Assembly (NCBI GenBank): GCA_015655415.1
Contig: JAATFB010000088.1
Span: forward strand, 62,001 to 126,000
DNA length: 64,000 bases
Origin: Actinomycetales bacterium
GTDB lineage: Bacteria > Actinomycetota > Actinomycetes > Actinomycetales > Microbacteriaceae
Direction: 5' to 3'
Made by a program: the position numbers and the translations under genes. Below are positions 17,411 through 23,352 of the stretch, in pieces; within the stretch, counting starts at the first letter, position 1; every line of letters begins with the position of its first letter. Below the pieces are notes generated by a model that was not told where the DNA came from, ran no database searches, and was given only the letters and a program-made list of their open reading frames with translations.

Positions 17411-17922
17411 CTCCAGGCCACGGCGCGCGTCCGGACGGCCGCGAGGTCGAGTCGGCGCGGCCGGAGTCGTCCCGCGCCGCGTACTCGGAGCGCGGGACGA
17501 GAAGGCCGTGCGCGTTCTGTGCGATCGTCGCGGGCGAGGCGTCCGCCCGTGAGGTGTATCGGGACGATGACCTCGTGGCTTTCCTCGACGCCCACCCCGT
17601 GTTCCCCGGTCACGTGCTCATGGTGCCGACGCGGCACGTGCAGACGTACGACGAGCTGCCCGTCGAGCTCGGCGACCCGTGGATGCGGGTGTCGCAGTCG
17701 CTGGTGCGCGCCGTGGAGTCGGCGATGGGCGCCGACGGCTCGCTGCTCATCGTGAACAACGTGGTCTCGCAGTCGGTGCCGCACCTGCATCTGCATGTCA
17801 TCCCGCGTTCCCGGGGCGACGGGCTGCGGCTCTGGCTCGGACCGCGGCACGGGTACGCGTCCGAGGGCGATGCGGATGCCGTGGCCGAGCGCATCCGCGT
17901 AGCCCTCGTGCCGCGCCCGTGA
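17407..17922 (+). CDS. HIT family nucleotide hydrolase/transferase
   Basis: This 171-residue protein has the histidine triad motif HLHLHVIPR near residue 140 and the N-terminal zinc-site-like CAFCAIVAGE. The HIT fold hydrolyses nucleoside phosphoramidates or dinucleoside polyphosphates. A 35-residue Arg/Glu-rich extension precedes the domain and may be partly untranslated if a downstream start is used. The GTG chosen overlaps the hydrolase stop. Only about 230 bp of repeat-rich DNA separates it from tRNA-Arg. Confidence 0.85.
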   Translation: MTPGHGARPDGREVESARPESSRAAYSERGTRRPCAFCAIVAGEASAREVYRDDDLVAFLDAHPVFPGHVLMVPTRHVQTYDELPVELGDPWMRVSQSLVRAVESAMGADGSLLIVNNVVSQSVPHLHLHVIPRSRGDGLRLWLGPRHGYASEGDADAVAERIRVALVPRP

Positions 17923-17928
17923 CGCCTC

Positions 17929-17970
17929 GGCTCCTGATTCGGGTGAGCCGGCTCCTGATTCGGGCGAGAA
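17929..17970. repeat. 21-bp tandem repeat, 2 copies
   Basis: Two units beginning GGCTCCTGATTCGGG (17929-17949 and 17950-17970) immediately follow the HIT stop codon and lead into an inverted repeat. Confidence 0.7.
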
Positions 17971-18019
17971 GCCAGAAAACGCTCGTCTCCGTTCCGGATT
18001 CCAGCGCGTTCTGGCTTCT
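17967..18019. repeat. Imperfect palindromic element (REP-like)
   Basis: Left arm AGAAGCCAGAAAACGC (17967-17982) pairs with right arm GCGTTCTGGCTTCT (18006-18019) with a 2-nt bulge around a 23-nt loop. A related palindrome with GAGAAGCCA and TGGCTTTTC arms occurs at 61854-61908, suggesting a dispersed element. It may also act as the terminator for the HIT gene. Confidence 0.5.
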
Positions 18020-18056
18020 GGGGTAGGCGGAGGTGGCTTCTGGGGTAGGCGGAGGC
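18013..18056. repeat. 22-bp tandem repeat, 2 copies
   Basis: Two units of GGCTTCTGGGGTAGGCGGAG plus two bases (18013-18034, 18035-18056). The first overlaps the right arm of the palindrome. Confidence 0.7.
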
Positions 18057-18107
18057 CCGGTTGCGGAGGGCCGAACAGGGCGATTCCGGGGCCACCGCCA
18101 CAACTGA

Positions 18108-18113
18108 TATAGT
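18108..18113 (+). promoter_or_regulatory. -10 box of the tRNA-Arg promoter
   Basis: TATAGT about 40 bp before the mature tRNA 5' end is a good vegetative -10 hexamer. I see no convincing -35 at 16-18 bp upstream. Confidence 0.45.
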
Positions 18114-18154
18114 CAACAGGTTGATCGGCCGGCGTTCGCAGGTCGACGCATCCC

Positions 18155-18227
18155 GCGCCATTAGCTCAACGGATAGAGCATCTGACTACGGATCAGAAGG
18201 TTGGGGGTTCGAATCCCTCATGGCGCA
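18155..18227 (+). tRNA. tRNA-Arg (anticodon ACG)
   Basis: This 73-nt cloverleaf has acceptor arms GCGCCAT and ATGGCGC, D-arm GCTC...GAGC, anticodon arm TCTGA-CTACGGA-TCAGA with ACG in the middle of the loop, a T-arm containing GGTTCGAATCC, and discriminator A. CCA is not encoded. The 3' half from 18194 is the prophage attachment core, so phage DNA now supplies everything downstream, yet the tRNA stays intact. The A34 anticodon would need deamination to inosine to read CGU/CGC/CGA. Confidence 0.95.
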
Positions 18228-18522
18228 CAGCAGCCCCGGCTTCGGCCGGGGCTTTTTCGTTCTGTGACTGTGGAACGGCCTGAGCGAACCACTCCAGGTC
18301 AATGCCAGTGACCCGAGCTATCCGCACCATTGCCGAGTACGAGGGTTCTCCTCGCCCGCTCTCCCAGTTGCTGATGGTGTTGCGGGCGACGCCGACTGCA
18401 GAAGCGAGCGTCGTCTGATCGAAGCCGCCTAGTAGGCGGGCGGTCTTGATCAGCTGCGAGAGCGGTACGCCCGCGTAGTCGAGTGGCGGGACGCTTGGCC
18501 TTGACGATGGCGCGATGGTCAT
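18193..18522 (-). CDS. Prophage repressor (XRE-type HTH), C-terminus set by attL
   Basis: This 109-residue protein has an N-terminal helix-turn-helix (TLASAVGVARNTISNWESGRGEPSY split over residues 38-62; key W-E-S-G-R) typical of Cro/C1-like XRE regulators. Its last residues VRHEGFEPPTF are antisense translation of the tRNA core, and its TGA stop uses one host base at 18193. In the circular phage that base would be C, giving Trp, and the frame would continue 23 more residues (codons at 34713 down to 34647, stop 34644-34646). It is divergent from the early genes, as expected for a lysogeny repressor. Confidence 0.8.
   Translation of the reverse strand: MTIAPSSRPSVPPLDYAGVPLSQLIKTARLLGGFDQTTLASAVGVARNTISNWESGRGEPSYSAMVRIARVTGIDLEWFAQAVPQSQNEKAPAEAGAAVRHEGFEPPTF
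18194..18228 (+). repeat. attL: 35-bp attachment core inside tRNA-Arg
   Basis: The core runs from the anticodon-stem 3' side through the acceptor end and one base beyond. It is identical over 35 bp to 34714-34748. Outside the core the two sites diverge at once (T versus C before it, AG versus CG after it). It is also read in antisense as the last codons of the repressor. Confidence 0.93.
18232..18257 (+). terminator. Intrinsic terminator for tRNA-Arg, embedded in the repressor gene
   Basis: A perfect 9-bp stem (AGCCCCGGC and GCCGGGGCT) with a TTCG tetraloop is followed by TTTTT, the strongest terminator in the window. It lies 5 nt past the tRNA but on the phage side of attL, and on the other strand it encodes KAPAEAGA of the repressor. 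No T-tract exists in the repressor direction, so it should act one way only. Confidence 0.85.
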
Positions 18523-18963
18523 GGCGGCAAGCCTACGACTGAATGCCCAATATCGCGACACGCCGCACGAATTATCGCCAGTCTGCCGAAGTGCATCCTC
18601 TGATGTGATGCATGCACAAAAATGCGACGCGATGCCCAGTTGAGCGCCCTCCACCATCGCGGCCACGGGGACAACTGAACACGTGACGCAACCCGTACAT
18701 GCGCGGGGGACACGCGGAGGGCTACCGCGGACCACAGTGCCACCCCGAGCGGGCCGCTCGGCGCGGTCAAGGCATGTCCGGGCGCGCAATCCCAAGAGAC
18801 AGGGCGGCCCGCACAGCCCGACCATGACGCCTATTGGCGTGCAAGAGACCAGCGACGCCGACGCGAGACGCAGACGATCCCTTGCCCCTCCCGCTGCATT
18901 CCTCGCAGTAGGGGGGGGGCAAGTCCCTCGCTCAACCTCAACGATCCGCAGGCAGGAAACCAC
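18523..18963. promoter_or_regulatory. Prophage immunity control region between repressor and early genes
   Basis: This 440-bp gap between divergent genes is locally more AT-rich than the flanks. Possible -10 boxes toward the repressor are present on the minus strand (GATAAT near 18565). A self-complementary TGCATGCA (18609-18616) is a candidate operator core, and a run of nine G residues lies at 18911-18919. No repeated operator is unambiguous and no coding frame here looks real. Confidence 0.5.
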
Positions 18964-19131
18964 ATGGGCCGCTGGCAACAGAAACCGCCCGAGGGATGCC
19001 CCGCCAACTTCGGGCACCCGCACGACTTCGATCCGGTCTCCGGGTGGTGCGTCGCATGCGCAACTGCACGCGATCCGAACCCGGCAGAGCCGAACCAACT
19101 CAGATTCAACCTGGAAGGACTTCCCACATGA
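18964..19131 (+). CDS. Small zinc-finger-like prophage protein (55 aa)
   Basis: This 55-residue protein, MGRWQQKPPEGCPANFGHPH at its start, has Cys12, His18, His20, then WCVAC (Cys29, Cys32), a plausible zinc ribbon. AGGA lies 6 nt before the ATG, and the stop overlaps the next start by ATGA (19128-19131). Both features support a real gene despite its size. First gene of the rightward early operon; likely a small DNA- or protein-binding factor. Function unknown. Confidence 0.7.
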   Translation: MGRWQQKPPEGCPANFGHPHDFDPVSGWCVACATARDPNPAEPNQLRFNLEGLPT

Positions 19132-19394
19132 ACGACGACGACCGCCGAACCGCTGCCCTATACGCCGAGGTAGCCGACAAGGTGGACGCCGAAGCCGAGC
19201 GGTTCGCGAAGGCAGCGCTGGGCATCCCCGACGCCGCCCACTTCCTGTCACTGGACATGTCGAAAGCGGCCCTGTTCGTCTACGTCGGCGACGACGGTGT
19301 GGCACGGGCGCACGCTCGCATCCCGAAGAAGACGGCCGCGTGGGCGCTCCGCGAGCTTGCGAAGCAGTGGGAAGCCGAGGCCGCTGGTGAGTGA
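19128..19394 (+). CDS. Prophage early protein, unknown (88 aa)
   Basis: This 88-residue acidic, mostly helical protein begins MNDDDRRTAALYAEVADKVD, with a Trp-rich end (AAWALRELAKQWEAEA). Ribosome site GGAAGGA at 19113-19119. It overlaps both neighbours, so it is translated as part of the early operon. No known domain; the central strand region LFVYVGDDGVARAHA may be a small beta hairpin. Confidence 0.65.
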   Translation: MNDDDRRTAALYAEVADKVDAEAERFAKAALGIPDAAHFLSLDMSKAALFVYVGDDGVARAHARIPKKTAAWALRELAKQWEAEAAGE

Positions 19395-19485
19395 GCGCCC
19401 TGCGATCGTGTGTGCCGTCGCGACGCTCGTGCTGGGGGCAATCGACCTCGCGATGATCGTGCTGCTGTGGGTGGTGGCGCGATGA
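19387..19485 (+). CDS. Single-helix membrane miniprotein (32 aa)
   Basis: A GTG start inside the previous gene gives a 32-residue protein that is almost entirely one transmembrane helix (VCAVATLVLGAIDLAMIVLL). Its stop overlaps the next ATG (ATGA, 19482-19485). The paired overlaps make it a likely real gene. Role unknown; small phage membrane proteins can act in exclusion or lysis timing, but this is speculation. Confidence 0.5.
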   Translation: MSERPAIVCAVATLVLGAIDLAMIVLLWVVAR

Positions 19486-19676
19486 AGTGGTTGGTGTTCA
19501 AGAAGCAGCCGTCCGGCCAGGGCGTGTCCTCCGCGTGGTTCGCGCTGCACGAGGCGAACGGTACGGGTGCTCTGTTCACCGGACCCGACGCTTGGGCGAG
19601 AGCCATCGCGTTCGCCGACCTGATGTCCCGGCGCGATCTGGCGGCGTCCGGGGCGCTCATGGAGCCGACATGCTGA
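19482..19676 (+). CDS. Prophage early protein, unknown (64 aa)
   Basis: This 64-residue protein begins MKWLVFKKQPSGQGVSSAWF and has an aromatic N-terminal strand followed by a helical Ala-rich part. It starts in an ATGA overlap and ends overlapping the next ATG (19670). No family recognised. The chain of overlaps places it in the early operon. Confidence 0.6.
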   Translation: MKWLVFKKQPSGQGVSSAWFALHEANGTGALFTGPDAWARAIAFADLMSRRDLAASGALMEPTC

Positions 19677-20188
19677 CGCCTGACCTCGACGTGCCGCCCG
19701 TCGTCCTGCTGATCGGCGCGGGATTAGCGTGGGCCGCTCTCGGAGCCGTCGTGCTGCTGCAGAAGCGCCGTGAACGAGCCCGTGCCGCCTCCCGAATCCA
19801 GGTGTGTCCGTCGAGAGCTCTCAACACGCCTGGCTTGTTCCTCAGTGTGCTGACGCAGCGCGGCGAGCACGGCCGACTTGATCACGGCCCGTGCGATCAC
19901 GATCGCGAGAATGATGCCGAGCGCGAGAGCACACACGGCTATGACGAGCGCCAGGATGCCGGTGGAAGGGTCAACGGTGGGCATTTCCACAGCGTACCGA
20001 CAGCCGGGACCGTGCCCGTCTACTTCACGCCCGATGAGATCACGAACTTAGCTCGGCACTGCGCCGGTCAACGGTATGAGGCGCTCGCATACGTGCGTGC
20101 AGCGGACAAGGTGAGCCGAGCTGCGCTGGATCTCGTCTACGGAGAACGCGCCGCACGCCGCGCCGGGCAGACAGCGGGCTCACGATGA
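19670..20188 (+). CDS. Prophage early protein with N-terminal membrane helix; middle doubtful
   Basis: The frame opens with ATG overlapping the previous stop and encodes a short membrane segment (PPVVLLIGAGLAWAALGAVV) plus a basic stretch. It ends with a convincing soluble domain (YFTPDEITNLARHCAGQRYE and on), and its stop overlaps the next ATG (20185-20188). The middle, about residues 48-112, is rich in His, Asp and Arg and looks like the antisense of a hydrophobic gene on the other strand. The real products may therefore be two: an N-terminal membrane protein and a 58-residue protein from the GTG at 20012. Confidence 0.4.
   Translation: MLTPDLDVPPVVLLIGAGLAWAALGAVVLLQKRRERARAASRIQVCPSRALNTPGLFLSVLTQRGEHGRLDHGPCDHDRENDAERESTHGYDERQDAGGRVNGGHFHSVPTAGTVPVYFTPDEITNLARHCAGQRYEALAYVRAADKVSRAALDLVYGERAARRAGQTAGSR
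19724..19990 (-). CDS. Possible antisense membrane protein overlapping early gene
   Basis: An 88-codon minus-strand frame (GTG at 19990, or ATG at 19984) encodes a clear membrane helix (ILALVIAVCALALGIILAIV), then a basic/amphipathic helix VIKSAVLAALRQHTEE and a polar tail. Codon third positions are strongly G/C, and the protein looks more natural than the plus-strand translation of the same bases. No good ribosome site is visible. If real, it interrupts the rightward operon. Confidence 0.4.
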   Translation of the reverse strand: MEMPTVDPSTGILALVIAVCALALGIILAIVIARAVIKSAVLAALRQHTEEQARRVESSRRTHLDSGGGTGSFTALLQQHDGSESGPR

Positions 20189-20490
20189 GCCGCCGGCACG
20201 GCTCGGCAGTGTTCGCGACCGCAATCGCCGAATGGCGAGCTATCCGAGCTGATTACGAGTTGTATCTGCAGGCGGCCTTCCTCGCAGCGGAGGAAGCGAC
20301 TCGCGGCAAGCTGCTGAACCGCCGTGGTCGCCGAGCTGGCGTCGATGCGTACACCCTGTTCATGGGCCCTGCTGTGAGGGCTTACGCCTACGCGAGCGAC
20401 GAGTTGATCGAGCATTGGCGCACCCACCCCCGCGTCACGTTCGAGCAGTTCGAGGCGCAGCAGCACCAGGCGGTGCGTCATGGCTGGTGA
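20185..20490 (+). CDS. Prophage protein, unknown (101 aa)
   Basis: This 101-residue, largely helical, basic protein (IAEWRAIRADYELYLQAAF near the N-terminus, DELIEHWRTHPRVTFEQFEA near the C-terminus) starts in an ATGA overlap and overlaps the next gene's ATG at 20480. No domain recognised. The location between early genes and the packaging module gives no clear hint of function. Confidence 0.6.
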   Translation: MSRRHGSAVFATAIAEWRAIRADYELYLQAAFLAAEEATRGKLLNRRGRRAGVDAYTLFMGPAVRAYAYASDELIEHWRTHPRVTFEQFEAQQHQAVRHGW

Positions 20491-20674
20491 GCAGCGGAAA
20501 CTCGCGACGCCCGAGGAAGTCGCCGAGTGGCTCCAGGTTCCCGTAGACAGGCTCAAGCGGTGGCGGAAGGAGCGACGCGGCCCTGCCTACATGCGTGTCG
20601 GCCGTGACGTGCGCTATGCCTGGGCCGACGTGCATCGGTGGTGCCTAGCTTCACGGAGCGGCGACCATGGGTAG
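20480..20674 (+). CDS. AlpA/MerR-like helix-turn-helix protein, candidate excisionase
   Basis: This 64-residue protein has the architecture of excisionase-type HTH_17 domains: TPEEVAEWLQVPVDRLKRWR (recognition helix), then the wing GPAYMRVGRDVRYAWADVHRW. Proteins of this form act as Xis/recombination directionality factors or small transcription factors. As the only Xis-like gene in the element it is the best candidate partner of the integrase encoded at the other end. Overlaps genes on both sides. Confidence 0.7.
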   Translation: MAGEQRKLATPEEVAEWLQVPVDRLKRWRKERRGPAYMRVGRDVRYAWADVHRWCLASRSGDHG

Positions 20675-21374
20675 CAACCGTGGCGGGCGCGCGAACTCCA
20701 AGATGACGCAGCTTGTGCTGGAGACCTACGGTCGACAGTGCTGGCTGCGACTCAAGGGCTGCACGGGCTTAGCGACGACGAAAGATCACGTCATCCCGTA
20801 CAGCCTGGGCGGTGACGACAGCCTGGAGAACTTCCGGCCTGCGTGCCGGTCGTGCAACTCCAAACGCCAGAACATGGTGGTGTCGGGATACGGCGCCTCC
20901 GTCGTGATCGTCATGGGGCCGCCCGCCGCGGGCAAGTCGACTTACGTCCGCGAGCATGCGAGCGCCGCCGACATCGTGATCGACCTGGACGAGATCGCGC
21001 GGGCACTCATGCCGGTGCGACCCGAGCAGACACACGTCTACCCGGCACACGTGCGGCACGTGGCGATCAAGGCACGGCAAGCAGCGATCAGCGCTGCTCG
21101 CCGGCTGAAGGAGCGAGTCACCGTGTGGATCATCCAGGCCATACCCCGGCCGGACGATCTCGCCGACTGGCGACGCCTCGGCTACCAGGTGGTCACCATC
21201 GACCCGGGCCGCGCCGTCGTGGAGGACCGAGCCCGGCGCCTGCGACCAGAGATCATGCGGCAACAGGTGGCCAGGTACTACGCGACCTACGGCGAGCACA
21301 CCGCCCCTGCTGTCCCCGCGCCATCGCCGCTCGCATCCGTCGCGACCGGCCACGAGACAGAGCCGGACTGGTGA
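20667..21374 (+). CDS. HNH endonuclease fused to a P-loop kinase-like domain
   Basis: This 235-residue protein has two domains. Residues 24-67 are an HNH nuclease with zinc Cys pairs (QCWLRLKGC and CRSCNSKR), DHVIPYSLGG and ENFRPAC. Residues 78 onward form a P-loop NTPase with Walker A GPPAAGKST (84-92) and a DLDEIAR segment like polynucleotide-kinase/AAA_33 proteins. HNH proteins beside terminase genes assist cos cleavage in many phages. The fused kinase-like domain suggests DNA-end processing, which is inference. It lies just before the terminase genes. Confidence 0.8.
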   Translation: MGSNRGGRANSKMTQLVLETYGRQCWLRLKGCTGLATTKDHVIPYSLGGDDSLENFRPACRSCNSKRQNMVVSGYGASVVIVMGPPAAGKSTYVREHASAADIVIDLDEIARALMPVRPEQTHVYPAHVRHVAIKARQAAISAARRLKERVTVWIIQAIPRPDDLADWRRLGYQVVTIDPGRAVVEDRARRLRPEIMRQQVARYYATYGEHTAPAVPAPSPLASVATGHETEPDW

Positions 21375-21480
21375 ATCGTGGATCGCGTTTTTCTGACAGC
21401 GACGGCGCGGACACCTCCGCGCCCACCGTCCCCCTCTCCCCAAAAACCGCCCGAAAAATAAAGCTGATCACGGAAGCAAA

Positions 21481-21861
21481 ATGGCTGCTCAACCCGCCCT
21501 GCAGGGGCTCGAGAATACGCCCGAAACCGAGGTGTTTCTCGGCGGCTTTGGTGCGGGCGCGACCGAAACAGAGACACGGGCGGCCATTGCCGAGATCGAG
21601 CAGCGCAAACCCCTAACGGGCGCCCTGCGCACCATCAAGCAATTGGCGATCTCTCTGGCGATCTCGATCGACAAGGGCAACCGGAAAGGTCGAGCGATCG
21701 CGAACGAGGCGGCACAGCTTTTCGCGATGATGCAGCAGCTCGATCCGCTCGACCCCGACGACCCGACCCCTGACCAATACCCGCCCGAACTCCGAGAGCT
21801 GCTCGATGCGTTTGCTTCTCCCCCCCGACTTGACACCGCCCCGAGCGGCGACGCCGCGTAA
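21481..21861 (+). CDS. Terminase small subunit (probable)
   Basis: This 126-residue protein sits immediately before, and overlaps by 56 bp, the large terminase gene. That position, its size and its helical centre (LRTIKQLAISLAISIDKGNR) fit a DNA-recognising small terminase; the homology itself is weak by eye. An AT-rich stretch at 21441-21475 precedes the ATG and, with the HNH gene next to it, could be part of a cos/packaging site. Confidence 0.7.
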   Translation: MAAQPALQGLENTPETEVFLGGFGAGATETETRAAIAEIEQRKPLTGALRTIKQLAISLAISIDKGNRKGRAIANEAAQLFAMMQQLDPLDPDDPTPDQYPPELRELLDAFASPPRLDTAPSGDAA

Positions 21862-23257
21862 CTTCGACCGACGCACCTACGGTGGCCACGTCGCAGCGGT
21901 AGCCGCCGGTATGGGCCGACCGCTGCTGCCGTGGCAGCGGTACGTCGCCGATGTCGCGCTAGAGGTGGACGACGAGGGCGTGCTGGTCTACTCCACGGTG
22001 CTGATCACGGTGCAGCGGCAGGCGGGCAAGACGACGCTCGACCTCGCCGGGAACATCCAGAACGCGCTTCTTGGGCCCCGCCGCCGAGCCTGGTACACAG
22101 CTCAGTCGGGGCAGCACGCGAACGAGAAGTTCCTGGAGATGCTGGACGAATGGATCGTCTCGCCGCTCAAGCCCCTGGCGCCGAAACCGCGCCGCTCGAA
22201 CGGGTCGGCCGCGCTCCCGTTCGTCAATGGCAGCCGGTTCGCGCCGTTCCCGCCTATCGAGGGAGCTCTCGACGGCAAGCAGGTGGACAAGCTCACGATC
22301 GATGAGCTGTGGTTCTTCACGGCAATGCAGCTCTCGCTCATGCGAGCAAGCTTCAACCCGGCCATGACCACGCGCCGTCAGCTCACCGGCCAGCGACCGC
22401 AGACATGGCTGATGTCCACCGAGGGCACCGTGGAGTCAACCGCGCTCAACGGACTACTCGATGAAGCTCGCTCCACGACGCCCGACCCGCACACCGCGTT
22501 CTTCGATTGGGGCATCGGTGACGATGTAGACCCGACCGATCTGCAGGCCGTGCTCGATGCCCACCCCGGCAAGGGGTTCCTGCTGAATCTGGATGACCTC
22601 GCCGGATTCGCCGCCCAATACCGGGACGAGCCGGGAGAGTTCGCCAGAGGTTTCGGGAACCGGCGCACCGGCGCCACCGAGCGAGTGATCCCCGCCGAGC
22701 CGTTCAAAGCTGCTGCAGTGCCGCAGCACACCGTCGCCCCTCCCGGACCGGTGTGCTTTGGTGCAGCACACGGGGTGGACGGGGTGGACACCACGATCAC
22801 TGCGACGCAGCTCTACGGCCCTGGCACCCTTACCGCCGTGGTCAAGCGAGGCCACGCCCCCGGCACCACATGGGCGCTCGACAGGCTCGTGGAGCTCCAG
22901 GCGAACCACCGCGAGGCGGCGTTCGCGATCGACCGGTTCGGCCCGTCAGCGTCGCTCCACGACGCGGCCGAGCGCGCCGGGCTCCGTCTCGTGAAGCTCG
23001 ACGCCGGCGCAGTGATCACTGCGACGCAGAACACCATGGCCGGCATCACCAACCCTGCGGGCCCCACGTGGCGATACAAACCGCATCCCGCCCTCGACAC
23101 GGCCGCGCAGCTCGCCACGAAGCGGTTCACCGGAGACGGGACATGGGTGTTCGGTCGCCGGGCCTCCGTGGGCTCGATCAGCGCGTTGGAGGCGGCGAAC
23201 CTCTCCAGCTACGGCATTCACCACATGCCGCCCGTCGTCGGATTCCAACTGGGCTGA
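21806..23257 (+). CDS. Terminase large subunit
   Basis: This 483-residue packaging motor has the ATPase Walker A variant VQRQAGKTT at residues 69-77, Walker B KLTIDELWFF around 162-171 and a coupling motif near MSTEGT. The C-terminal nuclease domain holds acidic residues in HGVDGVDTT and AIDRFG. Length is at the short end of the family but both domains are complete. It cleaves and translocates concatemeric DNA into the prohead through the portal encoded next. Confidence 0.9.
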   Translation: MRLLLPPDLTPPRAATPRNFDRRTYGGHVAAVAAGMGRPLLPWQRYVADVALEVDDEGVLVYSTVLITVQRQAGKTTLDLAGNIQNALLGPRRRAWYTAQSGQHANEKFLEMLDEWIVSPLKPLAPKPRRSNGSAALPFVNGSRFAPFPPIEGALDGKQVDKLTIDELWFFTAMQLSLMRASFNPAMTTRRQLTGQRPQTWLMSTEGTVESTALNGLLDEARSTTPDPHTAFFDWGIGDDVDPTDLQAVLDAHPGKGFLLNLDDLAGFAAQYRDEPGEFARGFGNRRTGATERVIPAEPFKAAAVPQHTVAPPGPVCFGAAHGVDGVDTTITATQLYGPGTLTAVVKRGHAPGTTWALDRLVELQANHREAAFAIDRFGPSASLHDAAERAGLRLVKLDAGAVITATQNTMAGITNPAGPTWRYKPHPALDTAAQLATKRFTGDGTWVFGRRASVGSISALEAANLSSYGIHHMPPVVGFQLG

Positions 23258-23352
23258 CCGCGCGCACCGTAGCGGCCCCGATCCGCCTGCATCGGCCCCT
23301 GCAGGTACCCGAGCCTTGGTCGCCGCCGCCGCACTCGACCACGGTGGGAGCC

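Noticed and set aside
18683-19390. A 235-codon plus-strand frame in the prophage control region
   Set aside because: Its translation is Arg/Pro/Thr-rich without structure and overlaps two better-supported small genes in other frames.
21371-21616. Small gene starting in a GTGA overlap after the HNH-kinase gene
   Set aside because: The first 40 codons look possible, but the remainder reads through the small terminase gene out of frame and is shadow-like; the overlap alone is not enough.
22753-23352. N-terminal 200-codon extension of the portal gene
   Set aside because: The extension lies inside the terminase gene in another frame and is Arg/His-rich; portal homology starts after the ATG at 23353.
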